Shown one piece after another: positions 49,132 through 62,353 of a stretch of DNA of 64,000 bases. Numbering within the stretch: the first letter of the stretch is position 1; each line of letters begins with the position of its first letter. The DNA comes from Ctenosaura bakeri (taxonomy: Eukaryota; Chordata; Lepidosauria; Squamata; Iguanidae): NCBI GenBank assembly GCA_948474755.1, contig CAOLHI010001484.1, forward strand, positions 248,001 to 312,000, given 5' to 3'. The notes beneath the pieces were generated by a model. The model was not told the origin of the DNA. It did no database searches and saw only the letters and a program-made list of their open reading frames with translations. The translations under genes were made by a program, and so were the position numbers.

Positions 49132-49520
49132 GGCCCTTTCCACACGTGGAGGAAAAAACGGGTGAAAACACGCTAGGATGGACCTTACCTGCATCCGGGT
49201 AAGTCTGTCGCCGTGTGGAGCAGCGCGTTTTCGCTGCTCCACACTCATCGGTGTCCTGCAGCGTCCAAAATGGCGTGCGCCTGCAAATCTACACCAGGCG
49301 CTGCGACGAGGTTGCACGCGGCTGCACGCCCCATGCCTTTTAAAAACCACATGAAAAGTGGTTTTTAAAAAGCATGCGGCGCTGCCACTTCTGGTCGCCC
49401 TAGCACGGATTGGGGTGTGGAATTACACTAAAGTAATCCGCCCCAATCCATTTTACAGTGTAGACGACCTCTGTCAGAGGTTGCGCTACACCGTTTTAAT
49501 ACCCCTGTGTGGAAAGGGCC
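49132..49520. mobile_element. Non-autonomous DNA transposon with perfect 14-bp TIR
   Basis: TIR GGCCCTTTCCACAC is perfect at both ends; ATA flanks (49129-49131, 49521-49523). Internal short hairpins occur, for example around 49343-49366 (AAAACCAC..GTGGTTTT). The interior differs from the other GGCC elements. Confidence 0.85.
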
Positions 49521-49523
49521 ATA

Positions 49524-51524
49524 GTTTGGGTGTGCGCACACACCGGCCATTGTGTTCCTTTTGTCAGGGATGTGGCAGCGGGGGTATGTTTGCAAACAAG
49601 GCAGTAGTTTCAGCACTTGCAACACCCTCCTCCCACTGCCACATCCTTGTTGCTATTGCTGTCCTGCAGCAGGGCTTTTTTAGTTCCCCTATGAGGGCTC
49701 TGTGGAACTCCAGGAGTCCTTGGATCCCAGGTTAAGAATCACTGTTCTACAGTATTTCTAGAAATAGTCTGAGGACTTCTGCTTCTGTGCTAGGTGCAGC
49801 CATGAAGTAGGTAGTCCCACTTCACACGTGATTTCATAGAATCATAGTGTCGGACTATGATTATATCTGAGTAACGTGGTGTCATTAGTCACAGTCCAGC
49901 ACTCTGAGCACTATACCACATGCTCCTGTGGATGCATTAGAAAAAGAGTTGTGGCCAAGCTCAGCTCTGTTGCACAGGCAGCTGAGTCATCACAGAATAT
50001 GGAAAACACATTTTGGCTATGCACAAGTGTTAATACTTTTGTTTCAACATGAAAGATTTTCAGCATTTAAAATGCAACATGTATGGCACTCAGTTTTGAA
50101 ATAGGGTTGGACAGAAGGCAGATGATTTAAAATCTGGAAACAGGGTCAGTGGGATGGAGAAGACTTTAGTCAGACTAGATGCCTGCCGAATGACTAACAG
50201 TCCAAGATTAATTTATTATATAAATTCAAGAATGCAAATGTTTTTTGTGCTTTTAAATATACAGCAAGTGAACAGGCAGAAGAGAGGCCAGAGGAAAGAA
50301 TTAAATAAATAAGAGAAATGTGTACAATGTGGTGGCCAGATGAAACAACAACAAACTCATCTTTATGAGAACACTGGAGTTTAATCCACCACTGAATTCC
50401 TTAACCCTTTGTTTACAACATACTCAGCTTGTGTGCTGTGTCGTGCTGTGCTGGCATCTGTGAACGTCCGTCTTACATGTCAGGTCAGTTGATTCTTTCA
50501 TGTCTCTTTTCCTGTTGCAAACCAGTTGCACTTCTTTATCCTGGACTGTAAGTTAACACTTCTGTTTCTTTATTATATTTGTGTGTATGTATGTGTTATT
50601 TACATTAATATCCCATCTTTCCTCCAATCAACCCAAGTATACATGGGTCTCTTCCTACATTAACCTTGCAACCGTGTGAAGTTGGTCAGGCTAAGTAAGT
50701 TGCATGGTCACTCAGTGAGTTTCGTGATTCACTGAGGATTCCCAAATCCCAGTCAAGCACTCCAGCTATTCCACATGGTCTTTCAGTATATTTTTTCATC
50801 CCATTTTCATCCCATTTTATCCTCAGGGTGAGATATGTCAATGATCTCTCACATTGGCCCTCATTTCATGAATAAAGAGCATGCAGTAATGGGAGCAGTG
50901 TGCAAGAAACTACTTGCTGCTTTTGTTAGTAAGGAAAACAACCAAGTAGTCTTAGCATCAACAACACAATGGTGAGCAAAAACCAGGATTTTCTTCATGA
51001 GGCATGTCTTTCTCTTTCCACAGTTTACCTTAAAAAAACCCAACAATCTATTGATGGTGGAATGGATTGTTTCATAATATCCATGTATACTATAAGAGCC
51101 TTACTTGCAAAAAAAAAAAGTAAATATGAATTGAAAATGGAAGTAAATTACAAACCAGTTTAAACTTGTCAAGTGTTAGCTTTTCCTGGTTCAGTTCATT
51201 CATTCAGCCAGCCTCCAGATGTTCTTGAACAAAGAAGGCCAGTTGCTACATATCATCCCACACATCAGTCCTGACCAACCACATTGGTTCTAATAAAGGG
51301 ATGCACATACAGAAATTGAGCACTCAGTATGCTTGTTTACTGCCATTCCTGGACCGCAGACAACTCCGCTCTCCTCCAGCCTTCACTATGTTATGAGCAT
51401 CTTTTCAAAATGCCCTAGAACTTAAAGAAACCATTTATAACGTGTCACAAGTAGGCTGCTGTTTAGTGGCTATAAACTGTCCTGTGATGCTTGTGAGTAA
51501 AGAGGATGTCTGGACTAGGGACTA
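49524..51524. other. Intergenic, upstream of LVRN
   Basis: Holds a SINE scrap near 49845-49930 and the decayed SINE at 50595-50800; otherwise nothing recognised. Confidence 0.45.
50595..50800 (-). mobile_element. Degenerate tRNA-derived SINE or L2-tailed SINE
   Basis: TATCCCATCTTTCCTCCAAT, CTTGCAACCGTGTGAAGTTG and GTCACTCAGTGAG form the series typical of antisense L2-tail SINEs, strongly decayed. Confidence 0.5.
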
Positions 51525-51997
51525 CAGTTGGCTGTCCACATTTGCGGGTTTGGCTTTCACGGATTTGATTATTTGTGCATTTCTTCAACTCCTGCAACCC
51601 CCTCCTTAGGCGCTTCCTTTTCTGGGGGAACCTTCTCTCTTAGTGGCTCTGATCAGGCCACACAGCCCTTTAAAAGCCCACCTCTGGTCCTCCTCCTCCT
51701 CCACCAGCTGCTGCCTTGCCAACCAAGGACAGGTGGCAGCCTGATTTCTCAGCACCACAAACCTGTTCCTGATGCCCTCCACCCACCCAAGGGAGGAGAT
51801 GAACAAGAGAGGAAGTACAGGGCTACCATGCCAACGTACCCCTTTTCCCTCTCCTTTCTCTGATCTGATTTGGACCCAGAGTGTCCTCTCTCTCCATCAT
51901 GCCTCTCACAGACAGCCCTCCATTTTGATATTTGCAGTTTTTCCACGTTTGCAAGGGCCCTGCATCCTTAACCTTGGCAAAGTTGGAGTGCCAACTG
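51525..51997. mobile_element. pogo/Tigger-like MITE
   Basis: CAGTTGGCTGTCCACATTTG at the left and GGAGTGCCAACTG at the right, TA on both sides; 473 bp; non-coding. Confidence 0.72.
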
Positions 51998-52744
51998 TAC
52001 TATCCCAAAGTGGGACTTAGTTCTCAATACTGTAATGTGCCTTAGATGTTGCAGTTCTGAGTATATTTTTTATTTTTATTAAGAGAAAACTGGACACCAG
52101 AGCATGGAAATGTTTTTGAGTAAAACTTCCAAAATTGCCTAGCCTTTGGCTGTGCTGGCTGGCAGTTCAGGGAGCTAGAATTCAAAAAAGTAATAGTTCT
52201 GTTAAATACTTAGTTCAGTCATGAACAAGATATGCCATTTACCCTCTCCCATCCAGTGTCTTATCCCAACAGTCAAGATCCTGTGCCCACCAAGATAGTC
52301 TTTCTTGGTCTGTTTTGAGGCCGTTCCTCCTTCCCGTTTAAACTTCTCCCACCCAGCCACCCCACTTCTGCAAACAGCTTGTGCAAGAATGACGATGTTT
52401 TAGCTACATACGCAACAGTGCTCCCACCTGATAATCAGAAATAGAGGGAATAATGATCTGAGATTCACTGGTGAGTGAAGAGAATACAAGACAAATTCTC
52501 ATAGGTCTCCCTTAGACAGTTGGGTATCTTAGCCAACATATGGGTAGTATGAATGAGAATTATTGAGGTGCCTCAATTTGTAAGCACACATCTCAGCTGT
52601 TAATCTAGCTGAATGTGAAAGAACATTACTAAATACTCATAAGTTTTTCAACATGTTATGCTGGCAGGGGTTGATATGGGCATTGTATTTTGGAAAAAAA
52701 ATTCCCAGAGGCAGTAAAAGCTTATGGAACCATGACTACCATGT

Positions 52745-53850
52745 CTATTTGATTTGTACATTGGCCATCAGGTGATGACCATGTATAGGTACCTCTTTGA
52801 TTGCTTGTTGAATTTGTTTGCAGTGAACAAACTGTTGGCCTTGCCAGATCCAGTCAGTTGCTCTCCTGCTTCATTTCTTGATCTTACACTAAATATTCCT
52901 ACACTCTTCGATTCTGCTCTGTTTCCTGCTTTTACATTCCAATCACCAATGGTCTACAAGTCCTGTTTTTGTATGATCAATTTCCTTCAGGACTCCAGCA
53001 CAGAATCTTTCAATTTCTTCTTCTACCTCACTTGCTGGGACATAAACTTGGATTATGGTTATATTGATGGGGTTTCCCTGAAGTCTCAGTGATATGATTC
53101 AGTCAGACTTTGCATTATATACTTTTACTGCTTTTGCTGTCTCCTATTAATGCCACCTCATTTCTTCTTAGAATTTCCTGAGTAAAACACTGTGTAATTA
53201 TCTGATTCAAAATGTCCCTTTCCCGTTCACTTTAGCTCACTCATCCCAAATATTGCAATGTTTATACACTCCATTTCCTGTTTTACTATATCTAGCTTCC
53301 CCAGAGTCATGCTTCTCACATTCCGTGTTCCTATAACATGTGTTGTGCAGCTTTGGACTTGCTTTTCACCTCTGAGCACATAAACAGCTGAACATCCTTT
53401 TGGCTTATGTCCAGTTGTGTCATTAGCCACAGTGCTACACGTAGTTGTCGTTTGCTGTTCCCCTATAGCTCACTGATGCCATCAAACCTGGGGTTTCATC
53501 TACTGGCGCTATCTTTTGTTTCATTTTTGATTGTCTCATCATAGGGTTTTTGTGGTAAAACACATTCAGAAGAGGTTTACATGCCTTCTGTGCAGTACTA
53601 ACAAGTGATAACTATGATGCCCCGCCATTGTCTCTGAGAGATACTCCACCAGTGCCACTCTCACTGTTGCTGCTGCCCAGTAGCTGTTTGGCATATTTAG
53701 TCTGACTCCTCAGCAAAAGCCTGTCTAAAGTGGGAGACTCTACTGGCAACACTGCTGCCATCAAGATAGGCTCTTGCCTCAGAGGAGCACGCAGAAAGGT
53801 TGTACCATTGGTGAGTGCATATTAATAGGAGCAGTTCATAAGCCCCAGAG
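52745..53850 (-). mobile_element. BovB LINE 5' fragment (5' UTR and start of endonuclease)
   Basis: 53227-53430 encodes VIGTRNVRSMTLGKLDIVKQ and INIAIFGMSELK, the start of the BovB endonuclease ORF. More minus-strand endonuclease traces run to about 52750. 53450-53850 resembles the antisense of the BovB 5' UTR, matching the 5' piece at 35925-36000. The RT and 3' end are missing. Confidence 0.78.
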
Positions 53851-54439
53851 GAGCAATTTAAGGCTTACTTTTATTACATTCAAAGCTGTTACTTAGAAGC
53901 ACTGAGTTTTTTGGAGAAACTATCAGCATATTTCCAGATTAATTTTTTAAAAATAATTTAAACCAGGTAGGTAAAAATCTCCCAAATATGTTTTATTTAT
54001 ATCTTGATTTCTCTAAAGAGGGACCATCTCTAGGCTTTGGTTGGGGGAAAAAGCCCTGTAGTGGTTAACACAGGAAAGCAGAATTCCTGACTCTGTGTTC
54101 TGTTAGGCGCACACAGAAATAGATTGCCTTCACATCCTCTGTTTTTCACAAACACTTGGCTTCTGTGTGAATTGAACATTTTATTTTATTGTGCCAAAAG
54201 TCTACAAATAGTTCACTGATGCTGATTTTCCGTAGGAGCGGCAAACAATAAGATGTGGCTCAAGATCAGAAACACTCTTTGGGATTCTATATTTCATGCA
54301 TGTGGCTTGCAGAGAGAGTGATCATGACTCCTTGGCTGGACCTCAGGACATAATATATTGAACTATCGTGCACAGTGACAAAGTTGGTTGGCTTGTTCAC
54401 ATGTTGAGTATTATGGCAGTATCTCCCGACTCTCTCTTT

Positions 54440-54672
54440 TTTTTTTATTTGTATCCCGCCTCTCCATATGGATCGAGGCGGCGAACAACTTACAAATAGC
54501 ATGTATTTCAAAACATTTTTCTATACATGCCCCCAACAAGCTGGGTATTCATTTTACCGACCTGCGAAAGGATGGAAGGCTGAGTCAACTTTGTTGCTGG
54601 GCAGGATCGAACTTACAACCTTGTGGCTTGCAGTACTGGCATTTAACCACTGCGCCACCAGGGCTCTCCCCA
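54440..54672 (-). mobile_element. tRNA-derived SINE with L2-type tail
   Basis: Minus sense: GAGCCCTGGTGGCGCAGTGG, TTCGATCCTGCC, then CCGCCTCGATCCATATGGAG and GGCGGGATACAAATA. It is close to full length and nearly identical to 58365-58572. Confidence 0.82.
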
Positions 54673-57600
54673 ACTTCAGCTCTCGCCACAGTTTACAGGG
54701 AATCTCTGGAGCAAAAGGCATATGAAAAGTTCCATGCCTGTTCTGAAGAGCTCTGTTCCAATAGTCATATGAGGAAAAGGAAGAATCTTGGGGTGATGCT
54801 AATAATGCTTGTGCCTGTCACTAGATGGTACCCTTGACGTTGCTGCAGCTGGTGTCTAACTTGAAGTACAAACAATTATAGCTATCTCAAAAGGCAGTCA
54901 TCTAACATTTATTAAAATAGTATGATCACAAGTTTCACCTACACCCAGAACAATCTGGGAAAAGGTGATTTGGACGAAGTAAAATGAATTTTCTCTCTGG
55001 ATGGTTCATGTCTTCCTTCAAATATGAGTTCAGAAGGTGACCTTAGGTAATCCACTGTCTTTCAGCTTCATTCTCCATGCTACCGCCCATCTGCAATATG
55101 AAAGATAACAACAGCGCCAACCCTACTATTAGCAGAAAGGAGCAGCTGCCTCAGGTAGTTGATTTTTAATGTCACAAAAGGGCAGCAAATCAATAGTTAT
55201 GAAATTTTATTGAGTTAAATCCAGTTTTTTTGTTGGCAATGGCCACAGAACATTCTTTTCTTCCACTCTTTCTTACAGCTTTCTCCCCCATGCCAAAAAC
55301 AGCTCTGGAGGGCTTCCCAGTCCTCCAAACCTGGGAGAGAGGGTGGGGTATGATAGAGCTGCAGTGGAGAGGGGAAATTCTCCCTGGTTCTTCTGGAACC
55401 TGCCATTCTACCAGGACAACTCTAGCACTAGATATTGCTCAGTATTACTACATTTTCACTGCTACAGAGGGGAAGAGGTACTTGTGAAATTTTCTCCTCA
55501 GTTACTAAAATAACTTGAGCAGCATTAGACAGGAAACACCACTAAGCTGATGGGATGATGAGCAGAAAAATTACTTGGGTCATATTTGGGTACTTAGTGA
55601 AAGCAGAGGCAGGCAAAGCACAGCATGTTGTTCCCAGGATGTTTTTGTGGCCCTTGCCTCCTCCAGACTTCTTGGACCAACCTTAATCTGCTTAAGAAAA
55701 ATGATGCATTGCTAATAAACCTGAGAGAAGCCATTTAAGGCCTACTGTGGGCAAAAGGACAAACAGCTTTTAGACAGATTGCTACTCTCCCCACCACCAC
55801 AGTTAACATTTTTTTTAAAAAAAATGTTTTTCAAAAGCAGAAGCAGACTTCTGGCCATATCTGCTTTGGGGTGTTGGGGGGCTTTTTTGGCAATCCATGA
55901 GCCCTCCCCCCGACTCATTGCAATTGCCCACCCCGCTTAGAGGATTGCTGTAAGAATTATAGCAAGATAAAGTGCTTAATACTGTGTCTGAAAACTCTAT
56001 GCAGATGCTAAGCATTATTTTCCCACACCCTGTGAAAAAAATATACACCAGCTTACCTCTGTATTAGTCGGGATAATTTCACTAGTCTCTGAAAACAGAA
56101 TGCTGAACATTTTCCCTTGAGTCCTTGTCTTATTGATATTTCTTTCCTATCTTTCTAGATGTCTTCTTTTCCATGAAAAGTCCTATTCTAGGTAGCAGAT
56201 TTGCCATAATCAGCTTTACTGAATTTGGATGTTTAGACATAATAGAGATATCTACATGCAAATGTACTGGTAGTACAAATACTTCAGCTGCTGTGTTTTC
56301 CTCTATTATTTTATAAACTATTTTGAGAGGGAACAATTTCAAGGGTTCAGTAACTGCCAAATTGTGTCGTCCATAAAGAACAAAGTCTAATGCTACTAAT
56401 TATTATGAATCAACAATGCTCTTTTGTTTGGTTTCAATTAAAAACAAATGATGAAGAGAAATGGGCAGATGTTTGCAATCTTTCTAAGGTTATTTTTCCA
56501 GCTGGAAACCTGTTGTGCTAACTCTGATGATTTGCAGAAGAATGTACCTAAATTTATATGTAAACTCAAGAATTCCAAGCACCTGAGCTGGTTTAACATA
56601 GACATATGAATAAATAAAACCTTGGATACAACAATAGACCATCACAATCATAGAAAGATATAAGGCCACCAGAGTTAGAGGGCTAAATCTGATGTTAGTC
56701 CTACCTAGAGCAAACCCATGCTAGTGATAATTTATATCCATGGGTCTGTTTTAGGTAGGGCTAACACTGAATTTAGTTCCAAAATAGTTTTTGTTCAGAA
56801 GAAAGACAGCTGTAAAAAATTTGCTCCACACTTATCTTTTCTAATTTCGGTTAGCCTTTGACAGTGGTAGAAGTGGGAAGTGAGGACAGATTAGGTATGT
56901 TTATTTATTTATTTTTTTTCTTATAAGCACCTTCTAATCGACAGTGGAGGGATTATGTGACCCTCCAGATGTTGTTGGGCTGCAATTTTCATCATCTTTA
57001 CTCATTGACTCTTCTAGCATAGGACTGCTCAGAGTTGCAGCCCAACAACATCTGGAAGGCCTTGCATTCCCCACCCTGCCCTCCAGCTCCATCCCAAAGT
57101 TTTCTAAGTTCCAGGAAAATATATCCAGGGCAAATGTGTCAGGACATAGCAGTTTTTGTTGCTGTACTGAACAGCTTTCATTACTTTGATTCCAATAACA
57201 TTTTGCGGACTGTGGCAAGTATCCAGCTTTCTCCTCTTCTTTTCTAGATATTTTATCCCTAAGAGCAACTCTTTGTAGAAAAGATGGATACATTTGCTTC
57301 TCACTAGAGTTTTTCACTAGGCTAGAGATCACTTTGCCCTCTCCAACCCACATGCTGAAGGGAGGAGGCCTCAGGTACAGGTGATGGCTTCCCAATCTCT
57401 CTCTCAGTCCAATCTCTGATCCTCGCTCCATCCCAGGATAGAAGTGTACTCCCTCAGTCTCTTTCTCTCCTTTCCTCTCCCTCCAATACCTTGCTTTCCA
57501 CCCCCACCTGATGATCTGCCACCCCCCTCCAAACTGATGATCTCTCTTCATCCTTCCCCTCTGCCTCTCTCTTTCCCCCTTGGATCACTCAACCTCCAGC

Positions 57601-58364
57601 CCTTATCCCATACCTTGCATATCTCCATCTGTGCTCCAATCTCTCTTGTCCTACTTGTTCACATCCCTCTTCCAATCTCTCATTCTTCCCACTTCCAGGG
57701 CTGGGATCCCACAATGTTGATAGATAATTGCATCTAAGGGGCAAAAGTGGGTGTAGAGGAAGGGGAAGAATGTTTGGTCAGGGAATCAGGTGAAAGCATC
57801 TCAAGGCAACACAGATTGATGCAAGTCAGTTCAGAACAAATTCATAGTCTGGAAGAACCAGAAAGGAAGAGCAATAACTTCTATTTTCTAGGGTTTTTTT
57901 TAACTATTTGTATAACTTGTCAGGAGTGTGTAACAACTCCTCAGTGTATATTATATTATTCCATTATTAGACCAGAGAATTACCATGTGTGAATTCCAGA
58001 ACTTGGAAGCAGCTCACTACAGATTAGAAGTTATTAGCAAAATCAATTCTCTTTTTCCTGTAACAAAGGTGTAATTGAGTTATATTATAGTAGTAACTTA
58101 ATGAGGGGTAATTTCCAGTCTTTTCTTAACGTGACTAACATTCAGTGTGACTCAGGATCATCATAATCATCATTACTGCTTCTCCATGCAAAGAGGTGAA
58201 TATGGATGCTGTCAAACTATGCTGCTTATCTTTACTGTGAGTACGCTAGTCCAGTTTGTTTTCAAGTAGATGATCCTATCCTTTTTACATTTAAATAGTT
58301 TAACTAGATTTTGGTAATGACTGTCATTATTTCTTCTGAGTACAGCAGATATTTTTATTATTTT
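54673..58364. other. Intergenic stretch without a recognised gene
   Basis: Contains the foldback repeat at 56945 and a pyrimidine-rich region (57420-57700, CTCTCC-rich). A 205-codon minus-strand ORF (56934-57551) resembles no family known to me and runs through the repeat. Confidence 0.45.
56945..57075. repeat. Foldback repeat, CTCCAGATGTTG family
   Basis: CCTCCAGATGTTGTTGGGCT GCAA is complementary to TTGCAGCCCAACAACATCTGG about 60 bases later. Related diverged copies at about 34395-34500 and 60513-60625. Confidence 0.7.
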
Positions 58365-58572
58365 ATTATTATTTATTTGTATCCCGCCTCTCCATATGGA
58401 TCGAGGCGGCGAACAACTTACAAATAGCATGTATTTCGAAACATTTCTGTACATGCCCCCAACAAGCTGGGTACTCATTTTACCGACCTACGAAAGGATG
58501 GAAGGCTGAGTCAACCTTGGAGCCCGGCAGGATCGAACTCACAACCTTGTGGCTTGCAGTACTGGGTGCAGA
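58365..58572 (-). mobile_element. tRNA-derived SINE with L2-type tail
   Basis: Same as 54440-54672, but the tRNA-like head stops after the box-B region at 58565, where sequence changes to an AT-rich repeat. Confidence 0.8.
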
Positions 58573-59014
58573 TGTGGTTTTATAATAAATAATGAAGAGA
58601 ATATAATATAATATAACAGAATGTAATATATTATAATAATGAACAGAACTGTAAACAAAATAAAACAACTCCATGGCTTTATTTTTGTTTTGTGTGCAGT
58701 CTTGTGCATTTTAGTCCATTTAACTAAAGCAGAACAGTGCTGTATTTGAAAGCAGTATTTTAAGCGTACATTTTCAGTTTAAAAATATTTATGTAAATTG
58801 TTCATCAGTATTATTGCTAGCGTGGGAAGGCAGATCTGGGCAAACAGTTATGTCATTCTCTTATTAATTCTATTTATTTTTTTTTATATTCTGTTTATGT
58901 GCATTTTAATGTTGCTTTAGGTTAGATTGATCTATTTTGTACCAAATACCAACAATTTATACCATTCAGTTATTCATTCAGTTATGTTTTCAAATTAACC
59001 ATCAAAATTTCATA

Positions 59015-59566
59015 CACAGTCAGCCCTCCACATTTGCGAGTTTGACATTCACAAATGTGATTATTCACAAGGTGCTTTCCTGCCTTCCCTCCCTGTCCAG
59101 GCAAATGACAAGGCAGGGAAGAACATGAAGACAGTAAGCATATGCATGCCTTCTTTCCCTGCTCTTGCAATGACACAGGGAAGAGCACAGGGAGAGAAAG
59201 CAGAGGCACATGCATTCTCTCCCCTCGCTTGGCCAGTTGCGTAGAGACAGGGGCAGGGGCGGTGGTTTGCCCTGGGTGGCAGTGTTTTTGGGGTGTCCCA
59301 GCCCATAACCATGCCCCCATGTGCCCTGGCCACGCCCCTTGTGCTGTAGCCCTGCCCCTCCCACCCACCCACCCCCACTCCAAGTTCTGCCACTGCTCTT
59401 GGGTAAATGATATAGTATGCGGGGGGCGGGACATGGGAAGGGAAGGCACTGGCAAACATTCCCTCCCTTGTTCCCTGGCAGGAGAATGGAAGATAATCAC
59501 AGTTTTTCACTTTTGCGAGTGTCCTGCACCCCAGATCCTCATGAAAGTAGAGAGCCCACTCTATAA
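59015..59566. mobile_element. pogo/Tigger-like MITE
   Basis: CAGTCAGCCCTCCACATTTG near the left end; interior with CACTTTTGCGAGTGTCCTGC near the right end. The right terminus is decayed. Confidence 0.62.
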
Positions 59567-59569
59567 CCA

Positions 59570-62138
59570 ATTCAGCTGAGTTTTAACTGCAATGAACTAT
59601 TACAAGGTAATTTTTCAAACACCCAGTGTTCAACTGAGGATAAAGCAGCCCTCTACCATTGTTCTACATACAGAAATGGCAATATATTACTCAGTTTTTT
59701 AAGAATTAATGACTTAATGTAGACAGTTCCAATGCAGCATTTTGACAGATGTAAAAAACAGCATTATTCTTCTTTCTAACTACAAACCCATTTTTTGGGC
59801 CAGTGACACAGGCCACATGTTTTTAATTCTAATAGCATGTATCAAGGACGATTATTCATTTTGAGGAATTTTTCCTGTAATTTACTCTCTTTGGCTGAAC
59901 ACAGTTTCAATTCCATTGCACTGTTCTAATGAAATTCATCATAGATAAAGAGAATAGATTATGGCACACAGTCACATACACCATCAGTAGTTTAAAACCC
60001 TTTTTAAATTTAAAAATGATTCTACAACCTTTTAAAAAAATTAGGGGTTCATAGCATTTACAACTACAAAACACTGATAATATATCCCTTGTGTTAAAAA
60101 CAGATACTGTTATTAAAAGATAATCTCAATCTAACAGTCAATCTAAGGTCAAGTAGCCTTAAAAATAATGGTTTCCATGTTCACTTTGAAATGAACTGTC
60201 ACACAATTTAAGTCATCCAACCTGGATATTGTGTAAACTGTATTTACATGTAGCCTACACACATGATTATTTGTATCTTATTTACATGGAAAGTCACCAT
60301 ATTAAGAAAGAAAATTAAAGAAAATGCAGTAGAGAAAACATAACCTCAACAAGGTTAAATTTCAGTATATGGAAATTCTAGCAAACTGCATAATCCAGTT
60401 GGAGGGCTTCTATCTTGTGAACCAGATGTAGCACCCAGACATCTGGTTGCTGCTTGGTGTAATATGGAATCTGAAAGTGGTAGACTGAGAACTTCTGAGG
60501 TCAACCATTTTTGTACTTGAGATCCTCCAGACATTTTGGATCATAGCTCCTACACTGGCCATGTTGGTTTGGGCTTTTGGGAGTTTTAGCCAAAAAATCT
60601 AGAGAGCATCTGGTTGGGAGATGTTGTTCAAGGAGACAGCTGGTTGATTTTCAGTAAATCAGCAAAAAATTCTTTATGACGTATATTTAATTGCAGCAGA
60701 AAAATGACTTATTTCAGTTCAACTTCACTATTGAAAAGAAGAGAGTCTGGAGTAACTAGAAGTGCAATTTGCTTAAGGTCAGTTCACTTTTGACACTAAA
60801 AACCAAATATTAGTTTCAGAATGTATTCAGAGGCCCTTCATTCTTCTATTCAAAGTGTAAGAAATTTCGTAATAAGGGATAATTTGTAGTGCAGAAAATT
60901 ATTTGCTGTTCATATTTGCTTTTGTCTCATACACTTTGTCACATTTGCTAAATGAACAGAAACACAGTGCTTTTGTTTTCTGCAGCTTTTAAGACAATCA
61001 TAAAACACTAGATGAAATTAATGTTCATGTTATATTTATGGCCGATCAAGATTAATATGCATTCTCTTGTTTCCTTCTTAGATTGTCATCTCGTTTTTTG
61101 CATCAACAGAAACACAGCAAGTCTGTTTTTGGCTGAACCTTTTAAATTCAAAGGTTAAGATCCCCTGGGATCCACTAGTAGGTTTGATCCTCCAGGTGTC
61201 TTTTCTTCTTTGGCAGAAAGCTGTACTCCACAACAAGAGAATCTTAGACCACATTGTTCTAGCTCTGATAACTAAACACTGACTGGGTGCCAATTCATGG
61301 GTTTTATTGCAAATAGCAGCTTGCACTGTGTTTTCCTTAACTGTAAATAGTAGATGTGCTAGAAATGTTATTTCTATAATAATGTCTCAGGTCTACAAAA
61401 CCAGAGTAAGAACTCATCTGCATCTGCAAACTAATAAGCAACATTTCAGTTTTCTGCACTGCAGCCTTTAACCTACTGCTTAGAAGGAATTCAAGAATGT
61501 ACAGCTGAACAACATTCAAGAGTGTTGTTCGCCTGTATGCATTCTATTTGATTTCCAGATCAAAACAAATGGGAACTAAATGCTTCCTATTTAGTTGAAA
61601 CTAAAACATTAACATTAAAGGGACATTAAACACCTTGTAGAAGGTACAAACCTTTTGGTATATCCCAACTAGCCAAGACCTGACAGAGAAACATGTTTTT
61701 CCCCTCATTATTTAGCTCACAGTCTTAAGGATTATCAGACCTGAGACCATTAGACCTCAGTTTGTTCCAAGAAAGAATTACTGGGTTGCTCCAGACCTAT
61801 CAAACTATGTTCATAGCAGTCCTATTTTAGCTGTAACATTCCACAAATCCAAGGCACGTTAAAAATCCAGCTAAAAGCATGGGGCTGGAGGGGGTAGGTT
61901 GTAAATCAAAAGGAAGCAAAGATGGCAGTTTTCCTGCTCAGGAAGCTCATTGCAGTACCCACTGTGCCCAGTCTGTGGGTGACCTTTGAACGGTTACTGC
62001 CTCTCTGTAACCTGCTTTACAGAGTGGTTACAAGAATAGAAAGATACAGGAGGATTTTGCCTACTACCTTGAGCATCTTAGAGCATAAGTTAGGTTTGTT
62101 CTTTCTGCTGCTGAAATCCACAAGGACATTGTTTAGTA
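59570..62138. other. Intergenic AT-rich unique sequence
   Basis: From about 59600 to 61100 the sequence is low in repeats and AT rich. It could be a UTR or conserved non-coding DNA of a neighbour, but no coding exon was found. In mammals AP3S1 lies upstream of LVRN in the same direction. Confidence 0.35.
60513..60625. repeat. CTCCAGATGTTG-family repeat, diverged
   Basis: GATCCTCCAGACATTTTGGA and TAGAGAGCATCTGGTTGGG, with GGCCATGTTGG in the middle, as in this common repeat type. Confidence 0.5.
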
Positions 62139-62351
62139 CAGTACGACCCCCATATCCGTGGATTCATAATCCGCAGATTCAGTTATCCGTGGCTGAAAAC
62201 AGTGGACAGTGCGGGATCACGCTGCCCACTGCTTTCCCACCTCCAACTGAAAGCCCAGGGCCTGATCACCATGGCATTGGGTACTATCCACAGATTCCCA
62301 TATCCGCAGGGGGGCCGAAACCAATCCCCCATGGATACGGGGGTCATACTG
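62139..62351. mobile_element. Short pogo/Tigger-like MITE
   Basis: 213 bp; ends CAGTACGACCCCCATATCCG and ATACGGGGGTCATACTG, inverted; TA flanks at 62137-62138 and 62352-62353. Confidence 0.8.
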
Positions 62352-62353
62352 TA

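Noticed and set aside
54600..54672. Possible tRNA gene (box A/B-like sequence)
   Set aside because: It belongs to a SINE head repeated at 44900 and 58365, and does not fold as a full tRNA by eye.
55200..55410. Possible terminal exon with an AATAAA-like signal on the minus strand
   Set aside because: The 63-codon ORF matches no protein known to me and no splice acceptor with coding continuity was found.
56934..57551. 205-codon minus-strand ORF
   Set aside because: It runs through a foldback repeat and a pyrimidine-rich tract, with no known motif and no splice or promoter context; probably chance.
59061..59570. 169-codon minus-strand ORF
   Set aside because: Lies inside a pogo/Tigger-like non-coding MITE.
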